Assembly (NCBI GenBank): GCA_028284195.1
Contig: JANQSE010000006.1
Coordinates: 124,001-188,000, forward strand
Direction: 5' to 3'
From: Balneola sp.
GTDB lineage: Bacteria; Bacteroidota; Rhodothermia; Balneolales; Balneolaceae
Length of the DNA stretch: 64,000 nucleotides
The notes beneath the pieces were generated by a model. It worked only from the letters and a program-made list of their open reading frames with translations. It did not search any database and was not told where the DNA came from. Below, piece by piece: positions 35,368 through 44,714 of the stretch. Made by a program: the position numbers and the translations under genes. Within the stretch, counting starts at the first letter, position 1. Every line of letters begins with the position of its first letter.

Positions 35368-38034
35368 ATGTCAACAAAGACTTCATCACAAATACGCCGG
35401 GAATTCCTGGATTTTTTTAAAGAAAAGCATCATGCCATTGTTGAGAGTGCGCCTGTAGCACCAAAGAACGATCCGACTTTGCTTTTCACCAATGCAGGGA
35501 TGAACCAGTTTAAACCCATTTTTTTGGGAGAAGAAAAAACCCTGAAACATAATGGAAAAGAATGGAAGCGGGCTGCCGATACTCAGAAATGTATTCGGGT
35601 GAGTGGCAAACATAACGACCTGGAAGAAGTTGGGTACGATACCTACCATCATACATTATTTGAGATGCTGGGGAACTGGTCGTTCGGAGATTACTTTAAA
35701 AAAGAAGCTATTGCCTGGGCGTGGGAGCTGCTTGTTGATAAATGGGGATTAGAACCGGATAGATTATATGCTACAGTTTTTGGCGGCGATGAAGAAGATG
35801 GATTACCTGTTGATGAAGAAGCTATCGAGCTTTGGAAAAGCGAAACTTCCATCAAGCCCGAACATATTCTGAAGTTTGGCAGGAAAGATAATTTCTGGGA
35901 AATGGGAGAAACCGGCCCCTGCGGCCCTTGCTCTGAGGTCCATATCGACCTTCGAAGCGATGAAGAACGCGCGAAAGTAGATGGGGCTGCACTTGTAAAT
36001 GCCGATGATCCACAGGTAATGGAAATCTGGAACTTGGTATTTATTCAATTTAATCGCCAGACAGACGGTTCACTGAAATCTTTGCCGGATAAACATGTGG
36101 ATACGGGAATGGGGTTTGAGCGGGTTTGTGCAGTTATGCAGGGCAAAACATCTAACTACGATTCAGATATTTTTACCCCTTTATTGAACGAGATTGCTTC
36201 AATGGCAAAGGTAACGTATGGAAGTGATGAAACTCAGGACATTGCCATTCGCGTAATTGCAGATCACATTCGTGCTGTTGCTTTCTCTATTGCTGATGGA
36301 GCTTCGCCGGGGAACGATGGCCGTGGGTATGTTATTCGCAGGATTCTAAGAAGAGCGATCAGGTATGGCTGGGATAAACTCGGATTCAAAGAGCCATTCT
36401 TCCACAAATTGGTGGATGTACTTGCAGAACAATTCAAAGATGTATTCCCTGAACTAAAGGCTCAGAAAGAATATGTGGTTAATGTAATCCGATCAGAAGA
36501 GCAGAGCTTTTTGAAGACGCTGGGCCAGGGCATTGAGTTATTTAACGAAGTTTCAAAAGGAAAGAAGCAAATTTCCGGAGACGATGCTTTTAAGCTTCAT
36601 GATACCTACGGTTTTCCGATCGATCTTACTCAGCTAATGGCCCGTGAGCAGGGAATTGAAGTGGATGAAGATCGTTTCAACGAGCTAATGAAAGAACAAA
36701 AAGACCGTGCGCGTGCAGCGGGTAAGTTTTCTGTGGATCAAAGCAAAGTGAACGAATGGGTTACATTAACAAGCTCTGCTGATTTTGAATTCGTTGGGTA
36801 CGATGATGCCTCCGCCAATGTGGAATTTACTGCTTATCGAAAAGAAGGAGATCGGTTTGCATTCACGCTTTCCCAAACTCCATTTTATGCTGAGAGTGGA
36901 GGCCAGGTTGCTGATACCGGGTTGCTTACCAATGGTGAAGAGTATGTGCATGTAACAGATGTTCAGAAAATAAACGAAGAGTACGTGCATTACTCAGAAT
37001 CTCTTCCGAAAGATTTAAAAGGAACCTGGGAAGCTCGGATTGATCTGGATCGCCGTATCGAAATTCAAAAACACCACTCGGCTACACACTTAGCACATGC
37101 GGCGCTTCGGGAAGAACTTGGCGATCACGTAGCTCAGAAAGGTTCGTTAGTGGACGATCACCATTTACGTTTTGATTTTTCTCATTTCGAAGCAGTATCA
37201 GAGGAAGAGCTTTCCCGGATTGAGCAAAGAGTAAATCAAAAGATCCAGGAAAACATTCCGCTTGATGAGCAACGAAATGTTCCTATCGAAGAAGCCAAAG
37301 AAATGGGAGCAATGATGCTCTTTGGTGAAAAATATGGCGATCGCGTTCGTGTAATAACTTTTGATGAAGATTTTTCCCGTGAACTGTGTGGAGGTACGCA
37401 TGTAAAAGCTACCGGAGAGATTGGATACTTCAGGTTTACGCAGGAAACATCGGTTGCTGCCGGGGTAAGAAGGATTGAAGCGGTTTGTGGTAAAGCCGCT
37501 GACCAATTATTGAGGCAGGAGCATGGGCTTCTTAAAGAAATAAAAGCTGTAATTGGGCAAAGCAATGATGTAACTGCCGATATCAAAAAACTTCAGGACG
37601 AAAAGAAAGCACTCGAAAAAGAGTTGGCTGCACAGAATCTGCAGAATACCGGAGCCCTGCTGAACGATTTAATGTCGAAGCCGCAAGTAGTGGAAGGTAT
37701 AAATATCATTAAAGGGGAAATTCCCGGAGCGGATATGGATGTTCTAAAACAACTGGGATACGATGCCCTCGAAAAAGCATCCTTAAATACAGTAGTTGTT
37801 CTTGGCTCTAAAGACGAAGCAGAAGGTAAGGTTTATCTGATGGTTTCAGTTACTGAAGATCTAATCAAAGAAAAAGGAATTAAAGCCGGGGCTTTAGTAG
37901 GTCAATTAGGAAGATTAGTTGGCGGCGGCGGCGGTGGACAGCCGAATCTGGCTACAGCTGGCGGGCGGCAACCCGAAAAGCTGGAAGAAGCGTTAGCAAA
38001 AGTGAATGAAATAATCGGGAATTCCATTCAGTAA
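35368..38034 (+). CDS. alaS: Alanyl-tRNA synthetase
   Basis: 888 residues from ATG 35368. The class II catalytic domain starts SSQIRREFLDFFKEKHH and includes FTNAGMNQFKPIFLGEE and ETGPCGPCSEVHIDL. The editing domain has HHSATHLAHAAL and CGGTHVKATGEIGYF (zinc-binding His/Cys), followed by a coiled coil and the C-terminal glycine-rich C-Ala segment GGGGGGQPNLATAGGR. Full family length. It charges tRNA-Ala and removes mischarged Ser and Gly. The pyruvate dehydrogenase operon follows after 87 bases on the same strand. Confidence 0.97.
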   Translation: MSTKTSSQIRREFLDFFKEKHHAIVESAPVAPKNDPTLLFTNAGMNQFKPIFLGEEKTLKHNGKEWKRAADTQKCIRVSGKHNDLEEVGYDTYHHTLFEMLGNWSFGDYFKKEAIAWAWELLVDKWGLEPDRLYATVFGGDEEDGLPVDEEAIELWKSETSIKPEHILKFGRKDNFWEMGETGPCGPCSEVHIDLRSDEERAKVDGAALVNADDPQVMEIWNLVFIQFNRQTDGSLKSLPDKHVDTGMGFERVCAVMQGKTSNYDSDIFTPLLNEIASMAKVTYGSDETQDIAIRVIADHIRAVAFSIADGASPGNDGRGYVIRRILRRAIRYGWDKLGFKEPFFHKLVDVLAEQFKDVFPELKAQKEYVVNVIRSEEQSFLKTLGQGIELFNEVSKGKKQISGDDAFKLHDTYGFPIDLTQLMAREQGIEVDEDRFNELMKEQKDRARAAGKFSVDQSKVNEWVTLTSSADFEFVGYDDASANVEFTAYRKEGDRFAFTLSQTPFYAESGGQVADTGLLTNGEEYVHVTDVQKINEEYVHYSESLPKDLKGTWEARIDLDRRIEIQKHHSATHLAHAALREELGDHVAQKGSLVDDHHLRFDFSHFEAVSEEELSRIEQRVNQKIQENIPLDEQRNVPIEEAKEMGAMMLFGEKYGDRVRVITFDEDFSRELCGGTHVKATGEIGYFRFTQETSVAAGVRRIEAVCGKAADQLLRQEHGLLKEIKAVIGQSNDVTADIKKLQDEKKALEKELAAQNLQNTGALLNDLMSKPQVVEGINIIKGEIPGADMDVLKQLGYDALEKASLNTVVVLGSKDEAEGKVYLMVSVTEDLIKEKGIKAGALVGQLGRLVGGGGGGQPNLATAGGRQPEKLEEALAKVNEIIGNSIQ

Positions 38035-38121
38035 GCATGGATTTTGGATTACGAAATCTTCCCAAAAAATGAATATATTCAAGCCCTTTTTTTGAAGGGA
38101 TAAGGTTATAAGAAATGAACT

Positions 38122-39222
38122 ATGGCAAAAAATAAAACGGCAAATGTAGAATTTGCTCCTCGTGGTATTAGTGACGAAAAAGTAAGCGCAGTACAAAAAG
38201 GGGTAGACTTACCGGTTGCTACAAAAAGCAAACACAAAGACATGGGGCTTTCTGATGCGGATTTGAAGGCAATGTACGAGCAAATGTATCTGCAGCGCCG
38301 ATTCGAAGAACGTGCCATGCAACAGTATCAAAAAGGAAAATTCGGCGGCTTTCTTCACTTATATATTGGCCAGGAGGCTGTTTCTACGGGAACTGTATTT
38401 GCTCTGAATGATGATGATGATATTATAACTGCGTACAGAGATCATGGTTGGGGCTTGTGTCGTGGAATTTCTGCCAATGCAGGTATGGCCGAGCTTTTTG
38501 GAAAAGGTGCCGGATCGTCAAGAGGTAAAGGCGGTTCCATGCACTTTGCCAATGTAGAGCAGCACTTTTGGGGTGGTTACGGAATTGTAGGCGGCCACAT
38601 TCCAATTGGAGGAGGGTTGGCTTTTGCTAACAAGTACGAGCAAAACGGACGAATCTCAACTTGTTTCTTTGGTGATGGAGCGGTTGACCAGGGAGCACTG
38701 CATGAAACATTTAATATCGCCCAGCTTTGGGGGCTTCCCGCTATTTTTGTAGTAGAGAACAATGGCTATTCTATGGGTACGGCTGCAAAACGCCACACCG
38801 TAGCTGAGATCGTTGATCGTGCCAAAGGCTACGGAATGAAGAGTGCGGTAATTAATGGGATGGATGTGTTTTCTGTGTATGAGAAAATGAAAGAGATTAC
38901 CGATGATGTTCGTAAAAACTCAGAACCTTGGTTTGTTGAGATCAGAACATACCGGTACAGAGGCCATTCCATGTCCGATCCTCAGAAGTACAGAACAAAA
39001 GAAGAACTAGAAGAATATCAAAAAATTGATCCGATTGAGCGTTTAAAAACATATATGCTCGATTATAAAGTGGCTACAGGATCAGCGATCAAAAAGATCG
39101 AGGATAAAATAGAGCAGGAAATACTTGATGCTGTAGAGTTTGCAGACAATGCTGAGTTCCCAAAACCGGAAGAACTCTACGAAGATATGTTTGTTGAAGA
39201 CAATCCCTATTTCCACACCTAA
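38122..39222 (+). CDS. pdhA: Pyruvate dehydrogenase E1 component, alpha subunit
   Basis: 366 residues. Thiamine-diphosphate motif GDGAVDQGALHETFNIAQLW...VENN (about 185-215), GGSMHFANVEQHFWGGYGIVG and the phosphorylation-loop region YRYRGHSMSDPQKYR. A 40-residue N-terminal extension rich in Lys precedes the usual start of homology (LKAMYEQMYLQRRFEE). With PdhB it decarboxylates pyruvate and reductively acetylates the E2 lipoyl group. First gene of a three-gene operon; spacers are 21 and 24 bases. Confidence 0.94.
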   Translation: MAKNKTANVEFAPRGISDEKVSAVQKGVDLPVATKSKHKDMGLSDADLKAMYEQMYLQRRFEERAMQQYQKGKFGGFLHLYIGQEAVSTGTVFALNDDDDIITAYRDHGWGLCRGISANAGMAELFGKGAGSSRGKGGSMHFANVEQHFWGGYGIVGGHIPIGGGLAFANKYEQNGRISTCFFGDGAVDQGALHETFNIAQLWGLPAIFVVENNGYSMGTAAKRHTVAEIVDRAKGYGMKSAVINGMDVFSVYEKMKEITDDVRKNSEPWFVEIRTYRYRGHSMSDPQKYRTKEELEEYQKIDPIERLKTYMLDYKVATGSAIKKIEDKIEQEILDAVEFADNAEFPKPEELYEDMFVEDNPYFHT

Positions 39223-39243
39223 AGAATTTCAAAAGAAAGAATA

Positions 39244-40227
39244 ATGGCTGTATTACAATTTAGAGAAGCAATTAAAGCTGCCATCGATGAGGAAATGGCA
39301 CGCGATGAGAAAGTTCTGGTTATGGGTGAGGAAGTTGCCGAATATAACGGTGCTTATAAAACTACCGAAGGACTGCTCAGCAAATACGGATATAAACGAG
39401 TGATCGATACTCCAATTTCTGAGCTTGGCTTTGCAGGAATTGGAGTTGGTGCTGCAATGAACGGGTTACGGCCTATCGTTGAATTCATGACTTTTAACTT
39501 TGCAGTACTTGCTGCTGATCAGATCATTAACCATGCTTCGAAAGTAAAATACATGACGGGCGGCCAAATTGATTGCCCGATTGTGTTCAGAGGCCCGAAT
39601 GCTTCTGCCGGACAGTTAGGAGCTACGCATTCAGTTTCTTATGATTCTATGTATGCTCATTTTCCCGGATTAAAAGTGATCTACACATCAGAACCTGACG
39701 ATGCAAAGGGCCTGTTGAAATCTGCTATCAGAGATGATAACCCGGTTCTTTTTATGGAATCTGAGCAGATGTACGGGCTAAAAGGCGAAGTTTCTGAGCA
39801 AGAGGATTACATCATCCCGATAGGAAAAGGAAAAGTTAAGCGCGAAGGTAGGCATGTTACATTGGTAGCTCATGGAAAAATGTACCACCTGGCGGTGCAG
39901 GCAGCTAACCAGTTGGCTAAAGATGGTGTTGAGTGTGAGATCATAGATCCGCGAACAGTTAAGCCTTTGGATCTGCCATTAATCATAGAATCTATAAAAA
40001 AGACCAACCGGTGTGTGGTAATAGATGAAGCACATCCGTTTGGAGGATTAGCTGCTGAAATAGGATTCTTAATTCAGCGTGAGGCGTTTGACTATCTGGA
40101 TGCTCCGGTGCTTCGTGTAACGCTGCCGGATGTGTGTGCACCATTTGCTAAAAATTTATTCGATTTATGGTATCCAAGTGTAAAACAGGTTGTAGATGCA
40201 GTAAATCAGGTTACTTACAGAAATTAA
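39244..40227 (+). CDS. pdhB: Pyruvate dehydrogenase E1 component, beta subunit
   Basis: 327 residues. The transketolase-like pyrimidine-binding domain has REAIKAAIDEEMARDEKVLVMGEEVAEYNG (start) and GFAGIGVGAAMNGLRPIVEF; the C-terminal domain ends VCAPFAKNLFDLWYP. It forms the alpha2beta2 E1 with PdhA. The substrate is taken as pyruvate because an acetyltransferase-type E2 follows, though branched-chain E1 subunits are similar in sequence. Confidence 0.93.
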   Translation: MAVLQFREAIKAAIDEEMARDEKVLVMGEEVAEYNGAYKTTEGLLSKYGYKRVIDTPISELGFAGIGVGAAMNGLRPIVEFMTFNFAVLAADQIINHASKVKYMTGGQIDCPIVFRGPNASAGQLGATHSVSYDSMYAHFPGLKVIYTSEPDDAKGLLKSAIRDDNPVLFMESEQMYGLKGEVSEQEDYIIPIGKGKVKREGRHVTLVAHGKMYHLAVQAANQLAKDGVECEIIDPRTVKPLDLPLIIESIKKTNRCVVIDEAHPFGGLAAEIGFLIQREAFDYLDAPVLRVTLPDVCAPFAKNLFDLWYPSVKQVVDAVNQVTYRN

Positions 40228-40251
40228 ATAACTCTCTAACAAGAAAGAATT

Positions 40252-41508
40252 ATGGCTATTAAGATCGAAATGCCGAAGCTCAGTGATACCATGGAAGAAG
40301 GGGTAATCGCTAAATGGAATGTTCAGGAAGGTGATAAAATCTCTGCCGGAGACATTATTGCAGAGGTGGAAACCGATAAAGCTACTATGGATGTTGAGGC
40401 ATTCGATGACGGTACGCTTTTAAAGATTATTCCTGCAGAAGGGGATGCAGTTCCACTAGGTGGATTGATTGCCATAATCGGGGAAGAAGGTGAAGATATT
40501 TCCGGCTTGTTAGATGGGGCAGAGTCTTCATCAAATGGTTCTGATTCTTCCTCTGTTAATGTTGGGAAAGAAAAAATCTCTGAAGAGAAAAGAGAATCAA
40601 AGATCGAAGAAAGTAAAAGTGATTCAATTGCTTCTGTTGATGGAAGGGTAAAAGCGTCTCCATTGGCCAAAAAAATGGCTGAAGATAAAGGCATTGACAT
40701 AGCTTCGGTAAATGGCTCAGGCCCTGATGGAAGAATTGTAAAGAAAGATATTGAAGATTTTAAAGGTGGAAGTAGCAGCACAAAATCTGCTGCCGATTTT
40801 GCAAGCGCACCAAGAAGTTTCCAGAGCCTGGAAAGCAAAGAAGTGAAAGTTTCTCAAATGAGAAAGACGATCGCAAGAAGACTTTCTGAAAGTAAATTTA
40901 CCAATCCTCATTTCTACGAAACGGTAGATATTGATATGAAAGCAGCGATGGCTGCCCGTTCAGCGATGAATGAAGCCAATGAGGTAAAAATCAGCTTTAA
41001 TGATATTGTAGTGAAGGCTTGTGCTATTGCTTTAACACGGCATCAGGCCATAAACAGTTCCTGGCATGACGATACTATTATGGAGTATGGAGATGTACAC
41101 GTAGCGGTTGCTGTGGCTATCGATGAAGGCCTTATGACACCTGTTATCACTCACGCTGATAAGAAAGGACTTGCCGAAATTTCAGCTGAAACCAGAGAAC
41201 TTGCCGGATTGGCGAGAGACCGGAAGCTTCAACCGGAACAAATGGAAGGCAGTACCTTTACTATTTCCAATTTGGGGATGTTCGGTATTGAAGAGTTTAC
41301 CGCTATTATTAATCCTCCTAATGCTTGTATTCTTGCTGTTGGTGCTATCCGGGATGTGCCGGTAGTTGAGAATGGAGAAGTAGTTCCCGGCAAGCGCATG
41401 AAAATTACCTTGTCAAGCGATCATAGAATTGTGGATGGAGCAAAAGCAGCGCAGTTCCTTAATACGGTAAAAGGTTTGCTTGAGAATCCGCTATCAATGC
41501 TACTTTAG
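40252..41508 (+). CDS. pdhC: Dihydrolipoamide acetyltransferase (E2 of pyruvate dehydrogenase)
   Basis: 418 residues. One N-terminal lipoyl domain with EVETDKATMDVEAFDDG (lipoylated Lys about 43), a Ser/Glu/Lys-rich flexible linker, an E1/E3-binding domain (KASPLAKKMAEDKGIDIASV then GSGPDGRIVKKDIEDF) and the catalytic acyltransferase domain (about 200-418) with the active-site SSDHRIVDGAKAAQFL. It transfers the acetyl group to CoA and forms the core of the complex. The E3 gene is not in the window. It ends about 150 bases before a minus-strand gene; a perfect 18-base palindrome follows the stop. Confidence 0.94.
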   Translation: MAIKIEMPKLSDTMEEGVIAKWNVQEGDKISAGDIIAEVETDKATMDVEAFDDGTLLKIIPAEGDAVPLGGLIAIIGEEGEDISGLLDGAESSSNGSDSSSVNVGKEKISEEKRESKIEESKSDSIASVDGRVKASPLAKKMAEDKGIDIASVNGSGPDGRIVKKDIEDFKGGSSSTKSAADFASAPRSFQSLESKEVKVSQMRKTIARRLSESKFTNPHFYETVDIDMKAAMAARSAMNEANEVKISFNDIVVKACAIALTRHQAINSSWHDDTIMEYGDVHVAVAVAIDEGLMTPVITHADKKGLAEISAETRELAGLARDRKLQPEQMEGSTFTISNLGMFGIEEFTAIINPPNACILAVGAIRDVPVVENGEVVPGKRMKITLSSDHRIVDGAKAAQFLNTVKGLLENPLSMLL

Positions 41509-41525
41509 TTTTTACATCATTCCAG

Positions 41526-41543
41526 CCCCGAAAGCTTTCGGGG
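41526..41543. repeat. Palindromic mini-repeat after pdhC
   Basis: CCCCGAAAGCTTTCGGGG is a perfect palindrome and resembles TCCCGACAGCTGTCGGGA in the cobalamin riboswitch (1467-1484). Without a T tract it is more likely a mobile mini-palindrome than a standard terminator, although it could serve as one. The following 110 bases contain degenerate tracts like the REP at 8669. Confidence 0.5.
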
Positions 41544-41663
41544 TGGGAGACGAAGTAATCAATCTCCTCAATGAAGGCAGTTAGTAAAACAAGGGGGATT
41601 GACATGTCGAATTTTAATGATGTTTTTGGTGTAATCCAGGCTCCTCGCGAAGACTGAACGCCT

Positions 41664-43355
41664 TTAGTTTACTTCCGATAAGTAAATTACCGGGGAAAGA
41701 TTAAGATTTGTACCCAGCAAAATATCGCGGCGTGTTTGAGCTAAATCCCGATTGGTGGTTTTTTCTGTAATCACGTAAGAGTTTCCATTTTCTTTGGTAA
41801 CTACTTCAGATGTGATCTGATATTTGTTTTGCAATTCCTGCACAACCTGAGAAGCCTCCGTTTTGCTTGAATATGATCCGGCAATTAACTGATATTCAAA
41901 GGAGTAATTCGAAACGGTTTCCGGATCGTATTTAATAAATACGTTACTGAGTAGTTCTGCCTTATTAAACTCTTTTGTTTTTTGTTGTGCATTCCTTCGA
42001 TCGTTGAAAGTTCCGGCATACACCTGGTAAGCATGTAACGAAAGTTCTTTTATTTTTGCATCAATATTATGTTCTTCTGCCAGGGCCCGTTTAAAGTTTA
42101 TTGCGTTTTGCTCATTTTGGAAAAAGCCAAGCTGAATGATATAACCCAATTTTTTCGGAGTTTCAGTTTCATTGGTGTGGCACTGCTTTACTACAGATGG
42201 CTGAACATTAAAAGTGGCACCGTTTTTAACTTCTTCTCGTTGGTTAAGTGCCTGCGAAAAAGAACCTGCTGAAGAGCTTCTCACAGAAAAAAGGTAATTG
42301 TTATATACAATTTCAAACAGATATCCAGTAAGAGATTCGGCTCTGTTTGCAGCTCTGATACTTCTCGCAAACGACTCATACTCCCCAATTTGAGTGGAAT
42401 AGAGGCATCCATCAGCATCCGGAGTTAATTGTGAAGCAGGTAGGTCTTTTTGGGCAATTTCCGGATTAGCCGGTACAGAGTCTTTGTTATTGCTGACAAA
42501 ACTAGTGTCGTTCCGGGGTAAATTTTCTTCCAACACTGATACAGGCCCTCCAGTACCAATTTCTCCGTCAGGATTGTTATTTGCCGCAATTTCACTTTCT
42601 GTATTTGTTTGTTGCAGATCAGAGTTACTGAGGTTATCGGACGATATTTGATCGGGATTCGAATAAAACAGCCGCAAAACAACCCTGCGATTTCGGTTTT
42701 TAGAAGCGGCAACGGGATTTCCCAAATCATCGAACTCGATAACAGGGCGGGAAGAGGCATACCCCGATGCTTTTAATCGTTCCTCCTCAATCCCGTTTTC
42801 ATTGAAATACTTTACCACATTAGATGCTCTGGCAGTAGATAATTCCCAATTTGATGGATAAGTAGCTGTTGTTATTGGAACATTATCGGTATGGCCTTCA
42901 ACGTCAATTTCAAAATCGTTGTATTCGATAAGATTAAAGGCGGTTAAAACCCTGTTCAACAGTTCTTTGGAATTATCCTGAATTTCTGCACTGCCCGATT
43001 GATAAAGGTCATCGCTTCTGAATATGATCCGCAGATCGTTCAGCTCTCTGAAAATTTCAATTTGCCCTGCGCCAATTTCTTGTGCCAGTAATGCCTCTAA
43101 CTGTTCCTTAATTCTTTCGATAGGGGTGATTATAAATTCTGTTTCATCTTCCTTGGGGCTAAAAAGGTCTGATACAGAGAAGCTTTCAATATCTTTAAGA
43201 GATGAAATTGATAAAAGAATAATCAAGAAACCTAAAAGAATGGTAATAATGTCGAGATAGCTTACCTGCCAACTATCATCATCCTCAGATTCCAGTTCCT
43301 GCTTGGGGTAAAGCGTATTTTTGGGATTATATAGGTCTCTTTTTTTAAGATCCAC
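41664..43355 (-). CDS. MotB-like stator subunit with OmpA and SPOR-like domains
   Basis: 563 residues. After a 28-residue cytoplasmic head comes one membrane helix, WQVSYLDIITILLGFLIILL, with Asp35 in the position of the ion-binding Asp of MotB (YxDxxTxLLxF). An OmpA/MotB peptidoglycan-binding domain follows at about 135-235 (DIDVEGHTDNVPI-like, YPSNWELSTARASNVVKYF, LKASGYASSRPV). The rest (about 300-563) holds three SPOR-like repeats, e.g. KLGYIIQLGFFQNEQNAINF and FEYQLIAGSYSSKTEASQVV, which would add glycan-strand binding and are absent from ordinary MotB. It is the last gene of the usher-rotor-stator run, 9 bases after the motA-like gene. Confidence 0.87.
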   Translation of the reverse strand: MDLKKRDLYNPKNTLYPKQELESEDDDSWQVSYLDIITILLGFLIILLSISSLKDIESFSVSDLFSPKEDETEFIITPIERIKEQLEALLAQEIGAGQIEIFRELNDLRIIFRSDDLYQSGSAEIQDNSKELLNRVLTAFNLIEYNDFEIDVEGHTDNVPITTATYPSNWELSTARASNVVKYFNENGIEEERLKASGYASSRPVIEFDDLGNPVAASKNRNRRVVLRLFYSNPDQISSDNLSNSDLQQTNTESEIAANNNPDGEIGTGGPVSVLEENLPRNDTSFVSNNKDSVPANPEIAQKDLPASQLTPDADGCLYSTQIGEYESFARSIRAANRAESLTGYLFEIVYNNYLFSVRSSSAGSFSQALNQREEVKNGATFNVQPSVVKQCHTNETETPKKLGYIIQLGFFQNEQNAINFKRALAEEHNIDAKIKELSLHAYQVYAGTFNDRRNAQQKTKEFNKAELLSNVFIKYDPETVSNYSFEYQLIAGSYSSKTEASQVVQELQNKYQITSEVVTKENGNSYVITEKTTNRDLAQTRRDILLGTNLNLSPVIYLSEVN

Positions 43356-43364
43356 AAAGCAGAG

Positions 43365-44162
43365 CTAGAACTGTTGAACGTTTCTGTGTATGTGAGCTTT
43401 TAACTTATCATAGATCTGAAGAGAAGATTTTTGATCCTGAATCAGTAAAATACCTTCCAGGATCATTTTTTCTCTAAAGTGTTGGAGTGAAGCAATATGA
43501 TTCATTTTTTTTGCCATTGGGGTGAAAAGAAAGTTTCCAATCAGGATGCCATACAAAGTAGTCATTAAAGCTGCAGCTAACCCTGAAAGCAGAAAATCGA
43601 CTTCATTAAAACCGGATAAGATTACAATTAGGCCAAAAAGCGTTCCAAGCATGCCGAACACAGGAGCCGTTTTACCCATGCTAACCATGATCTGATTAAT
43701 TTGCTGTTGACGTGTATAGGTTTCCTGGATGTTAATTTCTCCCAACTCACGAAATTCTTTTACTGAATAATTGGTATCAAGAATAGAAAACAAATAGCCT
43801 TCAAAACGATTGCTATATTGTTCACTTAATTGTGCTACTGCAGTATTTCTATCAATCCGGATCATTTTTTGCCACTCAAGAATGTTTTCTACATCTTGCT
43901 CCAGTAGTTTGTTATCAATTTCGCTTTGCGAGAAAATGCGTGCGCTTTCCCTAAAAGCCCGCATTACTTTCCCAAATGGGTAACTAATGAATACGCTTGC
44001 TGTAATTCCGCCAAATACTATGGCTAAGCTGGGCAGGTTTAAAAAATCGTAAGTGGAAGGGATGATGTTATATTCAGCAAATCCGACTACCATTAAGGTA
44101 CCCCAGATTAAAATACCCAGAGAAACTAAAAAGCTGATAATATTTAAAAATGAAATTTTCAT
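43365..44162 (-). CDS. MotA-like stator subunit
   Basis: 265-residue inner-membrane protein with four predicted membrane helices, the MotA rather than ExbB/TolQ number: ISFLVSLGILIWGTLMVVGF, LPSLAIVFGGITASVFISYP, KTAPVFGMLGTLFGLIVIL and LLSGLAAALMTTLYGILIGNFLF. The long cytoplasmic loop (about 75-150) is charged, as in MotA loops that touch FliG. It pairs with the MotB-like protein encoded 9 bases downstream and is 12 bases after the TPR lipoprotein gene. Predicted to form the ion channel and torque-generating stator for the FliF/FliG-like protein of the same operon. Confidence 0.87.
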   Translation of the reverse strand: MKISFLNIISFLVSLGILIWGTLMVVGFAEYNIIPSTYDFLNLPSLAIVFGGITASVFISYPFGKVMRAFRESARIFSQSEIDNKLLEQDVENILEWQKMIRIDRNTAVAQLSEQYSNRFEGYLFSILDTNYSVKEFRELGEINIQETYTRQQQINQIMVSMGKTAPVFGMLGTLFGLIVILSGFNEVDFLLSGLAAALMTTLYGILIGNFLFTPMAKKMNHIASLQHFREKMILEGILLIQDQKSSLQIYDKLKAHIHRNVQQF

Positions 44163-44174
44163 TAATCAGTTGAG

Positions 44175-44714
44175 CTAATAATTACGTTCGAGGTTGTCGT
44201 TAATCAGCCCTTGTTTTTTTAATTCTGCAATAATAGGCGGCGAGGGAGGAATTGGAACGTTTCTGTCTTTATCTAAAGCCTGTGTCCAGTGTGTTATAAA
44301 ATCTTCTAACGAACCCAATCCATAATAAATACTGCCTTTCAGAGCCAATACATCCGCTGTTTCTTTAATGCTGGCTGCACGATTTATCATAACGAGTGCC
44401 GCCTGATACTGCCCGTTATAGAAATTTTGTTGAGCAAGAATATAAAATGTTGTAAGCCGGTTGGCCTGTACCTGGTAGCGTTCAAATATTTCGTTTTTAA
44501 GCTCATTATTTAAGGAATCTCTGATCGCTGTGTTTTCTGGTTCCTGGAGCGATACACCGGTACTATCTAATGGTTGAGCCTGATTTGTGTTTTCGGTTTG
44601 CTGATTTAGAGAAGGGGTCAGGGTATTTTGTGCAGATTTACAGCCTAAGAAAACAAACCAGCTTGCAAAAAGAAAAAGAAAGCAGTGTGATATTTTCTTT
44701 GAAGTATTAAACAT
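44175..44714 (-). CDS. TPR lipoprotein of the usher-rotor operon
   Basis: 179 residues: lipoprotein signal peptide (lipobox VFLGC), a Gln/Asn/Thr-rich linker, then a TPR-like helical region at about 85-170. That region matches the C-terminal tail of the usher gene in the same operon: FYILAQQNFYNGQYQAALVM and LALKGSIYYGLGSLEDFITH here, QAQNAFYSRNIDQALDFVN and YALKGSLFYLKGNKEEAQKN there. It overlaps the FliF/FliG-like gene by 8 bases and precedes motA-like by 12. It may couple periplasmic parts of the machine. Confidence 0.72.
   Translation of the reverse strand: MFNTSKKISHCFLFLFASWFVFLGCKSAQNTLTPSLNQQTENTNQAQPLDSTGVSLQEPENTAIRDSLNNELKNEIFERYQVQANRLTTFYILAQQNFYNGQYQAALVMINRAASIKETADVLALKGSIYYGLGSLEDFITHWTQALDKDRNVPIPPSPPIIAELKKQGLINDNLERNY

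Noticed and set aside
41664..44162. MotA/MotB pair as part of a Zorya-type phage defence system or as ExbBD/TolQR
   Set aside because: No ZorC/ZorD/ZorE-like gene is adjacent. MotA-like has four helices and MotB-like has the OmpA domain with YPSNWELS, and the neighbours are FliG-like and usher genes.
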